Shown here in pieces: positions 33,420 to 41,586 of a stretch of 64,000 nt of DNA. The notes under the pieces were generated by a model that ran no database searches, was not told the DNA's origin, and saw only the letters and a list, made by a program, of their open reading frames with translations. Source of the stretch: Bryobacteraceae bacterium (GTDB taxonomy: Bacteria; Acidobacteriota; Terriglobia; Bryobacterales; Bryobacteraceae); assembly GCA_019752335.1 (NCBI GenBank), contig JAIEMJ010000033.1, positions 101,717 through 165,716 of the forward strand, read 5' to 3'. The stretch's first letter is position 1. Each line of letters begins with the position of its first letter. A program made the position numbers and the translations under genes.

Positions 33420-35221
33420 TAGTACGTGTATTTCTCGGTGGCCAGCACGCGCAGCGCAATCTGCTGCCGTAGGGCAATCGAGTTTACCGGCTCGTACTTG
33501 GTCAAGCGCTTCAGGAAGGTGAGTCCGGTCCGCAACGTGTCGCCTTCGCCGCACGCCGCCAGCACCGTCTTGCCGATGCCCTCCATGGCCTGCATGCGAT
33601 CCCGCAGGAACACTTGCGACATCGCCGAGGCCACTTCGCCGCGGCCCAGCATCGCGAGCTTGCGCGCGCGCAAATACGTACACTCCATGGCGAAGGCCGA
33701 CATCGCCAGGTCCGCGATGCCTGCCATCACTTCCTGCTGCTGGTCCAGATTGGTGGTGAAGCGCTGATAGGCGGCGCCCAATACCAGGAGCGTGGTTTTC
33801 TTCGCATTGGCCACCAGCGCCGTCTCCGCGGCCCATTCGGACGTATCGTCGTTCAAGGCCGGGCCAGCCATCAACTCGCCCATCAGCTTCTGCACCGCGG
33901 CCACCAGCGGCAACTGCCCGCGTTGCGCGCGCTTCAGCAACGTGCCCGTGCCCAGCATGCGGTTGATCTCGTTGGTGCCTTCCCAAATGCGGTTGATGCG
34001 CGAATCGCGATAGTGCTTCTCCACCGCGTACTCCGCGGAGAAGCCATTGCCGCCGTGGATCTGCACGCCCTCATCGACGATGAAGTCGAGCGCCTCGCTG
34101 GCGAATACCTTCACAAAGCTGCACTCGGCCGCGAACTCTTCCACGGCCTTCAGATAGGTGGGCCAGGCGTTCTCCTGCCGCGGCGTCCAGCCTTCCAGAT
34201 GCGCCTCAATCATGCCGGCCATGCGGTAGCTGATGCTCTCCGTGGCGAACGTGAGGATGGCCATCTCCGCCAGCTTCTGCCGGATCATGCCGAACTCGCC
34301 AATCGACTTCCCAAACGCCTTCCGGTCATTCGCGTACTTCGCGCACAACCCCAGCACGTACTTCGACGCGCCCACGGCGAACGGGCCAAGCTTCAGCCGG
34401 CCCAGGTTCAGCACGTTGAAGGCGATAATGTGGCCGCGGCCAATTTCGCCCAGTACGTTCTCCACCGGCACATGGACGTTGTCGAGGAAGATCGCCGTCG
34501 TCGAGCCGCCCTTCACGCCCATCTTCTTCTCTTCGTGGCCCGGCTTCACGCCCGCATAAGCGCGCTCCACCAGGAAGGCGGTGAACTTATCCTTGGCGCC
34601 GTCGATCTTGGCGAACACGGTGTAGAAATCGGCTTCGCCGCCGTTGGAGATCCACATCTTGGTGCCGTTCAGCACGTAGTGGCGGCCATCGGCGGAGAGG
34701 ACGGCCGTCGTCTTCGCGGCCAGCGAGTCGCTGCCGGCTTCGGGCTCGGTGAGCGCGTAAGCGCCAATCAGTTCGCCCTTCGCCAGACGAGTGAGATACT
34801 TCTCTCGTTGCGCGGGCGTCCCGTAGAGCAGGATCGGCAACGTGCCAATGCCCGCGTGCGCCCCGTGCCAATTGGCGTAGCTGCCATCCTTGGCCAACCC
34901 CTCGGCGACGATCATGGACGACACCATGTCCATCTCCATCCCGCCGTACTCCTCGGGCACCGTCACCGCCGTCAGCCCCAGTTCAGCGGACTTCTTCACG
35001 ATGCGCACGGCCACGCCGGGCTCGTGCCGCAGGATCGCTTCCAGATTCGGCTCCACTTCCTGGCGGAAGAAGTCGTCCGTGGTGCGGGCAATGGCCTTGT
35101 GGTCTTCGGTGAAGTCCTCGGGCGAATACAGTTGTTCGGGAGAAGCGGCGTTCAGCAGGAACGCGCCTCCGATGGTCTTGGGTACAACGGTCTGCGGCAA
35201 GGCGCTAGGAATGGCGGCCAT
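33419..35221 (-). CDS. Acyl-CoA dehydrogenase (very-long-chain/FadE-like)
   Basis: A 600-residue flavoenzyme. The N-terminal helical domain leads to YALTEPEAGSDSLAAKTTA and WISNGGEADFYTVFAKID, the FAD and substrate-binding middle domain. The catalytic glutamate region follows in RINRIWEGTNEINRM. An extra C-terminal helical domain of about 170 residues makes it like VLCAD/ACAD9-type enzymes. It catalyses the first step of fatty acid beta-oxidation. I used ATG 35221, with AAAGGA eight bases before; the longer frame adds 37 unlikely residues. It is coupled to the P-loop kinase gene. Confidence 0.92.
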   Translation of the reverse strand: MAAIPSALPQTVVPKTIGGAFLLNAASPEQLYSPEDFTEDHKAIARTTDDFFRQEVEPNLEAILRHEPGVAVRIVKKSAELGLTAVTVPEEYGGMEMDMVSSMIVAEGLAKDGSYANWHGAHAGIGTLPILLYGTPAQREKYLTRLAKGELIGAYALTEPEAGSDSLAAKTTAVLSADGRHYVLNGTKMWISNGGEADFYTVFAKIDGAKDKFTAFLVERAYAGVKPGHEEKKMGVKGGSTTAIFLDNVHVPVENVLGEIGRGHIIAFNVLNLGRLKLGPFAVGASKYVLGLCAKYANDRKAFGKSIGEFGMIRQKLAEMAILTFATESISYRMAGMIEAHLEGWTPRQENAWPTYLKAVEEFAAECSFVKVFASEALDFIVDEGVQIHGGNGFSAEYAVEKHYRDSRINRIWEGTNEINRMLGTGTLLKRAQRGQLPLVAAVQKLMGELMAGPALNDDTSEWAAETALVANAKKTTLLVLGAAYQRFTTNLDQQQEVMAGIADLAMSAFAMECTYLRARKLAMLGRGEVASAMSQVFLRDRMQAMEGIGKTVLAACGEGDTLRTGLTFLKRLTKYEPVNSIALRQQIALRVLATEKYTY

Positions 35222-35396
35222 GGATATGGTCCTTTCGTCGGGGAAGTCCAGTTTTGAAAATACCACTTCAGTGCCACCGCATCCAGTCAATCCGCGGAGC
35301 CGCGAGAGATCGCCATCGGCTACTACAATCAAGAGGAGTCACGTGCTCGTGTCCCATTGCGAGCGCGGGACGCGACTCGGGCTGAACGGGAACAAT

Positions 35397-35640
35397 ATGA
35401 AGAGGGAATTGACAGCTAAACCCAACGACGAGTTGCGGCCCGAATACGATCTCGCCCAGTTGAAGGGCGGCGTGCGCGGCAAATTACTATCGCCAAGCCA
35501 TTGGTGGGACCAACTTGGTGCTGATTGAGCCTGACCTGGCCGATTTATTCCCGGACGGCGAATCGGTGAATCGGGCGCTGCGCGTCGTGGCCCAAGCCGC
35601 CCAAGCCGCGACCGCCGCGAAGCGTCGCCGCAAAGCCTGA
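35397..35640 (+). pseudogene. Small conserved antitoxin-like protein gene, one frameshift
   Basis: From ATG 35397 the frame reads KRELTAKPNDELRPEYDLAQ and LKGGVRGK, then runs into a premature TGA at 35526. Reading one base later at about 35481-35486 restores KYYRQAIGGTNLVLIEPDLA, then LFPDGESVNRALRVVAQ, to a TGA at 35640. The joined 80-residue product matches a widespread small-protein pattern (YDL..L.GGVRGKY, NLVL.EPDLA..FPD.ESVN.AL). Such proteins often occur beside toxin-like genes, but none is adjacent. A single extra T in AAATT explains the break; sequencing error is possible. Confidence 0.68.
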
Positions 35641-35656
35641 ACCGGCTTCCACCTGG

Positions 35657-36793
35657 CTACTGGGTTTGCCGACGCAGCCAGTCAATCCGCGGCTGACGGC
35701 TTTTCGGACTGTCGAGGGAAAAGCTGCGCGCGTCCTCAAGCTCCGTGCGAATCATCGCGGCCGTCTCTTCCACGGCACGGATGATGGCCGCATCGCGCTT
35801 ACCGAACGTCATCCATGCGATCTCCTCCTTGCCCGGATCATACTCCCACAGGCCGATCAGGCGCCCGCCCCGCACGATGGCGTGGCAACTGAGGTCGGTT
35901 AAGCCGCCCGAGAGCATCTCGCGCGCGACGTCCAGGTCGGCGGGGTCGATAAAGTCGTTCACGTTGCGGCGCAGCAGAAACAGGGCGTCCAGGCTGCTGA
36001 GCAATACGACTTTCGTGTCGCGCTTCGCGGCTGCTGGCGCGCCGGGCAGCATCCAGCGCTCGGCATCAAAGGCCTGCAGGCCCAGCGGAGCCACGGCTGC
36101 CTGCGCCTTCTTCACGCCGAGTCCGCTGAACCATTGGAACTCGGCCAACGTCGCGGGACCCGTCCAGCCGAAGTACAAGCGCGCCAGGTCCGTAAAGGCG
36201 TCCTCCGCCGGACGCTTGGGCAGCGGCAAGTTCCACAACGTATAGCGATAGCGCTGATTGTCGAGCCGGCCGTTCGCCGGCACACGCCGCAGCACGCCCG
36301 CGATCTGCAAGCGGCCAAGCGCCACCGGCAACGTCGAGTTCAAGCCTTTCTTCTTGCCGGCCTCGCCCAGGCTCCGGACGCGGTCGCCGCAGCGTTCGGT
36401 AATCGCGGCCGGGTCCAGCGGACCCTCCCGCAAAGCGTCGCACACCGCGGTCTCCAGGCGCTCCACTTCGCGCACCGTGACGCCTAGCTTCATGGCCGTC
36501 GCCATTTCGCCGTCGCCCGCCGCCCGCGCACACTCGAGCGCCAAGGCGAAGTGCGCGGCCGGCACCACATAAGTACACCCACGCGCCGCCGGCAATTCAT
36601 GAACTTCGAGGCCGGCCACCGCGCGGTCGATGACGCTGGGCAGGATGCCGCAGCGAGCGTACAAGGACAGATAAGGCCCCACGCCACCCACCGACCTCGC
36701 CCACCCGGACGTAGCCAAAATCCCCGCCGCAGACTCCTTCGCCAAAGAGTCATCCAACCCCTGCCGACGCCAATACCAATCACGCAGTTCCAT
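35657..36793 (-). CDS. AlkZ/YcaQ-like winged-helix (HTH_42) protein
   Basis: A 378-residue protein of the HTH_42 superfamily, which includes the DNA glycosylases AlkZ and YcaQ that unhook interstrand crosslinks. Visible blocks are GGVGPYLSLYARCGI, a TYVVPAAHFALAL strand, a middle winged-helix region, LYFGWTGPATLAEFQWFSG, and a beta-rich end with RGGRLIGLWEYD. I could not find the catalytic QxQ/QxD pair of characterised AlkZ members at the expected place, so the glycosylase role is uncertain. It precedes tRNA-Pro on the opposite strand. Confidence 0.68.
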   Translation of the reverse strand: MELRDWYWRRQGLDDSLAKESAAGILATSGWARSVGGVGPYLSLYARCGILPSVIDRAVAGLEVHELPAARGCTYVVPAAHFALALECARAAGDGEMATAMKLGVTVREVERLETAVCDALREGPLDPAAITERCGDRVRSLGEAGKKKGLNSTLPVALGRLQIAGVLRRVPANGRLDNQRYRYTLWNLPLPKRPAEDAFTDLARLYFGWTGPATLAEFQWFSGLGVKKAQAAVAPLGLQAFDAERWMLPGAPAAAKRDTKVVLLSSLDALFLLRRNVNDFIDPADLDVAREMLSGGLTDLSCHAIVRGGRLIGLWEYDPGKEEIAWMTFGKRDAAIIRAVEETAAMIRTELEDARSFSLDSPKSRQPRIDWLRRQTQ

Positions 36794-36837
36794 TCGAGTG
36801 CTAACGTAGCACAGCGGAAGCTGTTACCCTAGAAGTT

Positions 36838-36914
36838 CGGGGCGTAGCGCAGCCTGGTAGCGCATCTGCTTTGGGAGCAGAGGGTCGTGAGTTCGAATCC
36901 CACCGCCCCGACCA
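36838..36914 (+). tRNA. tRNA-Pro (TGG)
   Basis: Full cloverleaf: acceptor CGGGGCG with CGCCCCG at 36904-36910, anticodon arm CTGC-TTTGGGA-GCAG with anticodon TGG, T arm GTGAG-TTCGAAT-CCCAC, and encoded CCA at 36912-36914. The 3' 48 bases recur at 39332-39379, marking this gene as the integration site of a small island. Confidence 0.97.
36867..36914 (+). repeat. Attachment-site repeat in tRNA-Pro (left)
   Basis: The 48 bases from the anticodon arm to the encoded CCA are identical to 39332-39379. Integration into a tRNA 3' end by a tyrosine recombinase leaves exactly such a direct repeat. This side keeps the functional tRNA. Confidence 0.9.
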
Positions 36915-36920
36915 ATACAT

Positions 36921-37553
36921 TCAATCTGTTGCGGGCATCTTCAGGATGCCCATTTCTTCGCTGTAGATATTTTTGTAGACACCTCGACCGTTTGCGGTCT
37001 TCAGGCCGTTCCGCCATGGCGGGATCGCGCGTGGTTTGCCGCCCTTCCCCACTACTTCTACTTCACGCTGGTTGGTTTCGAAGGGCAGCCTCTCAAGGGA
37101 GAGAGCTTCCGAGACCCGGAGCCCCGTCGTAAGCAGTACGTCGATCAGGGCCCGCAGCCGAAGGTTTATGAAGGTGGTCGGCGGGATTGCAGAGTAGATC
37201 TGGCTCACTTCCTCGTTCGTCAGGTACTGGACGTGGGGCCGGGGGCGCTTCGGCAGTAGAATCTCCGCCGGGTTCAGCGCTTCCACTTTGAGCACCGTGC
37301 GGCAAAACTTCAGAAACCCCTTCAGCGTCATGAGCACGCCGTACTGGCGGTTGATGCCGGTGTTGGCCTCAACCATGGCGCTGCGCAGGCTTACCACCGA
37401 CATGCGGTCGAATCGGGAAAGATCCAGGCCGCCGAAATGCCGCACGACCCACGAGTTCATGCAGTCTTTGTACTTTACGAGGCTTTCTTTGGAGTAGCCA
37501 CCCTCTGCCCGCGCCCAGGACTGGAACAGCGTTGTTGCGTCTTCAATGGTCAT
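36921..37553 (-). pseudogene. Tyrosine recombinase, C-terminally truncated
   Basis: A 210-residue product. The N-terminal core-binding domain lies at about residues 5-90 (LFQSWARAEGGYSKESLVKY). The first half of the catalytic domain has the active Arg146 in LLTTGLRVSEALSL and the beta-hairpin lysine in VVGKGGKPRAIP (170-173). Sequence then drifts into a non-homologous tail. The HxxR box, the second histidine and the nucleophilic tyrosine are all missing, with the stop only six bases from the tRNA end. An internal deletion on the tRNA side is the simplest explanation. Confidence 0.83.
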
Positions 37554-37631
37554 CGTTGTTTCTACTTACTGCTCGGATAGTCACATTAGCAGACGTGCAG
37601 AAACTTCCAAGGCGGGAAAGGATGGGGATAA

Positions 37632-37660
37632 GAAAAGCCCCGCCACCTTCGGCAGGGCTC
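37632..37660 (-). terminator. Hairpin terminator on the minus strand
   Basis: AGCCC-C-GCC at 37636-37644 pairs with GGC-A-GGGCT at 37651-37659 (one mismatch, six-base loop), followed by TTTTCTT on the minus strand. It separates the 37705-38277 gene from the recombinase remnant. Confidence 0.65.
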
Positions 37661-37704
37661 TCACTTGCTCAATTAGGATCGGCCAACACGGTGACGATGC
37701 CTAT

Positions 37705-38277
37705 CTACCCGTAGTAGCAGTCCTCCAAATACTCTGCGGTTACAAAGCGGACGAGTTGCCCGAGCTCGTTAAAGATGAAGAACACGGGTGGGACTTTAGT
37801 GTATTTCTCATACGGAGCAAAATTGTTTCCGCTTGGCGACTCAGGCGCATATTTTGAGTACATGCGCTCATAAACGGACTTCCGATGTGCCTCGTCGTAG
37901 CCGTAGACTGAATCGCCGTCGTCCGTCGTGCCGATCAAGACCAATTCTCTGAACGTCTCAGGGGAAACCGCGTCGATTGCACTGGTTTCACCACAACGAT
38001 TGATCGAGCGGTTGGAGTAAGGTGATGTGGGCCTACTTCCGTCTGTCCATGTTAAACGGGGAACGCTGTTGTTCCCTAATACTTTGGATGCTAATCGATA
38101 CTGAATTGAGGATCCATCGACGGTCGGCATGCTGAATATGGTTGGTGTGGCAAGCAAATCACCATAAAGATTACGGCCATCAACGGTCTGATACCAACTG
38201 CTTTGCTTTTCCATACAGAACCGATTAACCGGGTCCTCAGGAGAATAGATTAAATGCACCGCTTGATGTTGCAACAA
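37705..38277 (-). CDS. Hypothetical protein of the tRNA-Pro island
   Basis: A 190-residue open frame. The N-terminus overlaps the upstream gene by 41 bases in another frame. Its first residues (HQAVHLIYSPEDPVNRFCME) look like the middle of a protein rather than a start, and no ribosome site is visible before ATG 38277. It has no membrane segment and no motif I recognise. The later part, PPVFFIFNELGQLVRFVTAE, has beta-strand character. It may be the second half of one gene whose first half is 38237-38962, split by a frameshift. Confidence 0.45.
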   Translation of the reverse strand: MLQHQAVHLIYSPEDPVNRFCMEKQSSWYQTVDGRNLYGDLLATPTIFSMPTVDGSSIQYRLASKVLGNNSVPRLTWTDGSRPTSPYSNRSINRCGETSAIDAVSPETFRELVLIGTTDDGDSVYGYDEAHRKSVYERMYSKYAPESPSGNNFAPYEKYTKVPPVFFIFNELGQLVRFVTAEYLEDCYYG

Positions 38278-38962
38278 CCAAGGGCAGTGACTCGGCGTTA
38301 ACCGACAGCTGCAAGCTTGACTGCCCGCGCAAGTCTTTCAGGATAATCGACGGATCGTACTCAAGCGTTATTCCCTCATTCGCCTTTGGAGCTTGTGCGT
38401 ACGTTTCATCTGGAGGTTCAGCAAGAGCAATAAACATTGATCCTTTGCGTAGAAAGTACTCCTTGCCGACTATTGCCGATAAACCACTATGCACACTCGT
38501 AAGAAGCAATACTTCGTAGTTCTTATACTGACCAGTGGTCACCGTCCCTAGCTTGTACAATGCATCGCTTCCGTTCTCAAAATCTTCAATAGTCTTGTAG
38601 GCCCAGACCTGCTGGTTAGGTAGGTACTGTGGTAATTGCCAGGCAACTGTTCCGTCGGTAGGCAGTGTCATGGGATCAACGAATGATTTGCAAGATGTCG
38701 CGAGATACCACAGGTCGGGCTGCCTAGCAGGCATCGGCTCATCGATCTTTTTATCATCGAAACGGTATTGGGCGTAAGGGTCTGCGCCGGAGTGAGAGGA
38801 AGCAGGCTGAGATATCTTTGAGCCGGTGGACCTGACTTCTGTGTCACGTGCTTCGTATCCGGCCAGAAACCAGTACACACCAAGAAAAAGCAACGCCCCA
38901 GATGTTGCAAAGTAAAGGACCGTTTTCAATTTCTCTAGATGTTGAGAGCTTGGATAGTGCAT
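38237..38962 (-). CDS. Hypothetical membrane-anchored protein of the tRNA-Pro island
   Basis: A 241-residue frame with one N-terminal membrane helix (VLYFATSGALLFLGVYWFLAG, about residues 15-35). An extracytoplasmic region follows, containing LWYLATSCKSFVDPMTL and a VGKEYFLRKGSMFIALAEPPDE strand pair. The last 14 residues run over the start of the next gene. I recognise no family. A continuous protein of about 420 residues would result if a single-base shift joined this to the following frame near 38260. Confidence 0.5.
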   Translation of the reverse strand: MHYPSSQHLEKLKTVLYFATSGALLFLGVYWFLAGYEARDTEVRSTGSKISQPASSHSGADPYAQYRFDDKKIDEPMPARQPDLWYLATSCKSFVDPMTLPTDGTVAWQLPQYLPNQQVWAYKTIEDFENGSDALYKLGTVTTGQYKNYEVLLLTSVHSGLSAIVGKEYFLRKGSMFIALAEPPDETYAQAPKANEGITLEYDPSIILKDLRGQSSLQLSVNAESLPLVVATSSGAFNLFS

Positions 38963-39331
38963 CTGACGAGGTTATAAGCCTTAAATATTACGTCCCCAGC
39001 ATGCCCGATTGTACCGGTTCCTGCAAGATCGAGAACAGTCCAAGGAGGCAAGCGCGAGGAGCAACCACGGGCGTGACATTCAGTCTCGGGCAAGGCGTAG
39101 ACACCCAGCTTCAGAAACAGATGCGGACAAGACGGACATGGAAGGGCAACCGGCCGAAAAATGAATCGGCGTCCGAGGTTGCGTCCAAATCCCGCATGTC
39201 CGACGTAGATAATTCTGTAGACGGAAAAGCACCAGATGCCCACAGGAGCCACCAGACTTCAACAGGAGCATCCGCAACCCATTGGAGAAAAAAGGCCCTG
39301 GAAAGGGGCAAATTCGGAGAAAACCGGAATG

Positions 39332-39379
39332 TGCTTTGGGAGCAGAGGGTCGTGAGTTCGAATCCCACCGCCCCGACCA
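39332..39379 (+). repeat. Attachment-site repeat, tRNA-Pro 3' copy (right)
   Basis: An exact 48-base copy of 36867-36914, from TGCTTTGGGAGC to GACCA. The 5' half of the tRNA is absent here, so it is not a functional tRNA. It is the distal attachment site of the small island. Confidence 0.93.
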
Positions 39380-39565
39380 TTCCAAAACAAACTCATTTCC
39401 TCTCGGCCTCAATGCTGGGCGTGTGTTTGACGTGCCTGTTCGGAGTCTTGATTGGAACCGAGCCGTAGCGCACCATGCCAACGGGCTTCAGGAGCGGAAC
39501 GTATGTGATAGAGACTTGGATGGAGCCAGCCGACCGATTCGGCGGCTGCACAAGCAGATGGGGGT
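39380..39565. other. Spacer between two attachment sites
   Basis: These 186 bases separate the right tRNA-Pro repeat from the initiator-tRNA fragment. I see no coding region or RNA here. It may be the original chromosomal flank downstream of both tRNA genes, bringing two independent integration hot spots side by side. Confidence 0.4.
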
Positions 39566-39615
39566 TGGTTGCGGGGGCATGATTTGAACATGCGACCTTT
39601 GGGTTATGAGCCCAA
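39566..39615 (-). pseudogene. Initiator tRNA-Met(CAT) 3' half, putative attachment site
   Basis: Reading leftward: anticodon stem TTGGG, loop CTCATAA, stem CCCAA; variable AGGTC; T arm GCATG-TTCAAAT-CATGC; acceptor strand CCCCGCA; then A-CCA ending at 39566. Three G:C pairs under the anticodon and an A at position 72 are hallmarks of initiator tRNA. The D arm and 5' acceptor strand are missing; phased repeats follow instead. The breakpoint at the anticodon stem is where integrases usually recombine, so this is read as one end of an element that extends to the right. Confidence 0.85.
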
Positions 39616-39623
39616 ACATAGAA

Positions 39624-39784
39624 TTGCCCTGGGTTGCCCTCAATTGCCCTCCGTGCCCCGAAGTTGTTGATCTCATTGCCCTGCGTTGCCCTGGAGTGCC
39701 CTCAGTTTGGTGACAGTTTTGGTGACATCGGGCGTCGGGTTGCCCTAGTTTACCCATGGAATTGGTGACAATTTTGGTGACATC
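39624..39784. repeat. Phased TTGCCCT repeats and paired TGGTGACA repeats
   Basis: TTGCCCT starts at 39624, 39634 and 39644, then 39676 and 39686, then 39740; near-matches fall at 39653 and 39696. Within clusters the spacing is exactly 10 bases, so copies face the same side of the helix. Two 24-base blocks (39706-39729 and 39761-39784) each contain TTGGTGACA twice, 11 bases apart. They lie just inside the tRNA attachment fragment, where integrase arm sites and excisionase sites are expected. No gene is seen between 39616 and 40164. Confidence 0.75.
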
Positions 39785-39814
39785 AATTTGCGAGTCATTT
39801 GCCAAAAGCATGCA

Positions 39815-39826
39815 CAAGCTAGCCTG
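39815..39826. promoter_or_regulatory. Operator-like CAAGCTAGCCTG (left copy)
   Basis: The 12-mer CAAGCTAGCCTG recurs at 63709-63720 inside a predicted promoter. The surrounding bases (GCA before, TGTATCATG after) give it partial dyad symmetry around GCTAGC. A single regulator of the element could act at both places. I see no clear promoter at this copy. Confidence 0.45.
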
Positions 39827-40164
39827 TATCATGCTCTGATTATGCGCGATGCTGATGTGGACAGTCAATGCCCGTTAAAAGCGCTCGATCCTGTGCTGAA
39901 GCGCGTCGTCGGGCCATTGAACGGCGAAAGTCTATTTGGCTTCTGCCGGAACGAGCTCCCCAGCCGAGTGATGGGCTGGACATCCCCCTGCTGAGTACCT
40001 CCCATGCAGTAAGGTAAGCGCTAGCTCTCGACTTGATATCGATCCGTCACTCGACACGATAGTGGTGTATCGATGCCCTACTATCTGGGGGCGTATCTTC
40101 CCGCGAGACGGGTCATAGTTGAATTTGTCCGACACCCAAAGCGACAAATTCTCAAGGAGTGATC

Positions 40165-41586
40165 ATGAATATCTCCCATCCGACAGCGATCTCAGATTCC
40201 GCAATGGCAGATCTGGTCGTTACTCAGCATCGATACTTCAGAGGCAATTTCACGAAGTCGGTCGATTTCAGAATTGCTCAGCTCTCAAAGCTTAGATCCA
40301 TGGTCGAAGGCAACGAGAAACTGCTTCAAGAGGCGATTCACGCTGACTACGGGAAGCAAGAGTTCGACACCTTCCTAACGGAGTTTTACTTCGTCTACGA
40401 AGAGATCGCAACGGCCATCGCAGGGGTGCAAGAGTGGTCAAAGACCAAGCCGGTGACCACCAATATGCTGAACGCCCCGGCAAAGAGCTACATCATCGCA
40501 GAGCCTCTCGGAGTCAGTCTCGTGATTGGTCCGTGGAATTATCCATATCAGTTGACAATGGGCCCGGTTGTGGCGGCGATGGCGGCGGGGTGCACGATCA
40601 TCCTGAAACCGAGTGAACTCACTCCACATTGCAGTGGGTTGTTGGCAAAGCTGATTCGACAGCATTTCTCGCCAGAGTATTTTGCCGTGGTGGAGGGCGG
40701 TATACCAGAAACTACTGAATTACTCGCCCAGAAATTTGACATGATTTTCTTCACCGGCAGCGTAGCGGTCGGCAAAATCGTCTATCAGGCAGCCGCAAAG
40801 AATCTGACCCCGGTAGTACTCGAACTCGGCGGTAAGAGCCCGGTGATCATCGCACCAGACTGCGATCTGAACGAAACGGCGCGCCGGCTCGTCTGGGCAA
40901 AGTTCTTGAACGCAGGCCAAACGTGCATCGCTCCCGATTATGTACTCGTTCACGAGAGTATCGAGGCTCCGTTCCTCGAATGCCTGGCCAAAGAAATCAC
41001 TGCCATGGACTACAGCTTGCAGAATGGCAACTACATCCATATCGTCAACGAACGCAACACTTCGCGGATCATTGGCCTTATCGACCCGAGCAAAGTGTTT
41101 CTCGGTGGCGGCCATGATGTCGGCAATCGATTCATTCAGCCTACGATCCTGACAAACGTTCAATGGACGGACAAGATCATGCAAGAAGAGATCTTTGGTC
41201 CCCTTCTTCCGATTCTGGCTTACCAGCACCTGGATGATGCGATCAGCCAAATCAAAGACAGGGCAAAGCCCTTGGCGCTCTATCTGTTTACTCGGGACGA
41301 ACCGACCAAAGAAAAAGTCCTCAGCGAAGTGTCGTTTGGGGGCGGCTGCGTTAACGACGCCGTGATGCACGTCGCAAATGGCGACCTGCCCTTTGGCGGA
41401 GTTGGTGAAAGCGGAATTGGTAACTACCACGGTATCGCGGGGTTCAGGGCTTTTTCACATTACAAGAGCATTCTCGAAAAAGAGCTCGTGCCGGATCAGG
41501 ACGTGAAGTACTCGCCGCATACGAGCGAGAAGTTGACCATGCTTAAGTCGATTACCGCGGTCGGGCAGCCATGGGAACTGAAATGA
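40165..41586 (+). CDS. Aldehyde dehydrogenase, class 3-like
   Basis: A 473-residue NAD(P)-dependent aldehyde dehydrogenase. Catalytic Cys254 is in NAGQTCIAPDYVLV, general-base Glu220 in VVLELGGKSPVII, the oxyanion Asn in GPWNYPYQLTMGP, and the cofactor loop is FFTGSVAVGK. The lack of a long N-terminus and the PFGGVGESGIGNYHG end fit class 3 (fatty/aromatic aldehyde) enzymes. ATG 40165 follows AAGGAG by five bases; GTG 40159 would sit on that site. It begins a four-gene run (ALDH, barrel, kinase-like, cNMP/TrxR-like) with minus 4, 14 and 5-base spacing. Confidence 0.93.
   Translation: MNISHPTAISDSAMADLVVTQHRYFRGNFTKSVDFRIAQLSKLRSMVEGNEKLLQEAIHADYGKQEFDTFLTEFYFVYEEIATAIAGVQEWSKTKPVTTNMLNAPAKSYIIAEPLGVSLVIGPWNYPYQLTMGPVVAAMAAGCTIILKPSELTPHCSGLLAKLIRQHFSPEYFAVVEGGIPETTELLAQKFDMIFFTGSVAVGKIVYQAAAKNLTPVVLELGGKSPVIIAPDCDLNETARRLVWAKFLNAGQTCIAPDYVLVHESIEAPFLECLAKEITAMDYSLQNGNYIHIVNERNTSRIIGLIDPSKVFLGGGHDVGNRFIQPTILTNVQWTDKIMQEEIFGPLLPILAYQHLDDAISQIKDRAKPLALYLFTRDEPTKEKVLSEVSFGGGCVNDAVMHVANGDLPFGGVGESGIGNYHGIAGFRAFSHYKSILEKELVPDQDVKYSPHTSEKLTMLKSITAVGQPWELK

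Larger units (their letters stand above)
36915..39379. mobile_element. Small decayed integrative island in tRNA-Pro
   Basis: About 2.46 kb between the tRNA-Pro end and its 48-bp duplicate. It holds a truncated tyrosine recombinase next to the tRNA, a terminator, two overlapping genes of unknown function, and about 370 bases before the right repeat with no convincing gene. The recombinase lacks its catalytic C-terminus, so the island can probably no longer move by itself. Confidence 0.8.

Noticed and set aside
32976..33986. A 336-codon reading of the P-loop kinase
   Set aside because: The first 189 codons overlap the acyl-CoA dehydrogenase in another frame and have no sense; the true start is ATG 33419 before the Walker A segment.
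33614..35257. A 547-codon plus-strand frame opposite the acyl-CoA dehydrogenase
   Set aside because: The rich His/Arg/Ala content and lack of any motif mark it as a shadow of the real gene.
38848..39468. A 206-codon plus-strand frame running into the tRNA-Pro repeat
   Set aside because: It covers the attachment repeat and opposes the start of the anchored protein; composition is not protein-like.
39624..39784. A CRISPR array
   Set aside because: The repeats are 7-9 bases with 10-base steps, far too short, and there are no cas genes.
39788..39994. A 68-codon plus-strand frame after the phased repeats
   Set aside because: No ribosome site and no recognisable features; it overlaps the operator-like sequence.
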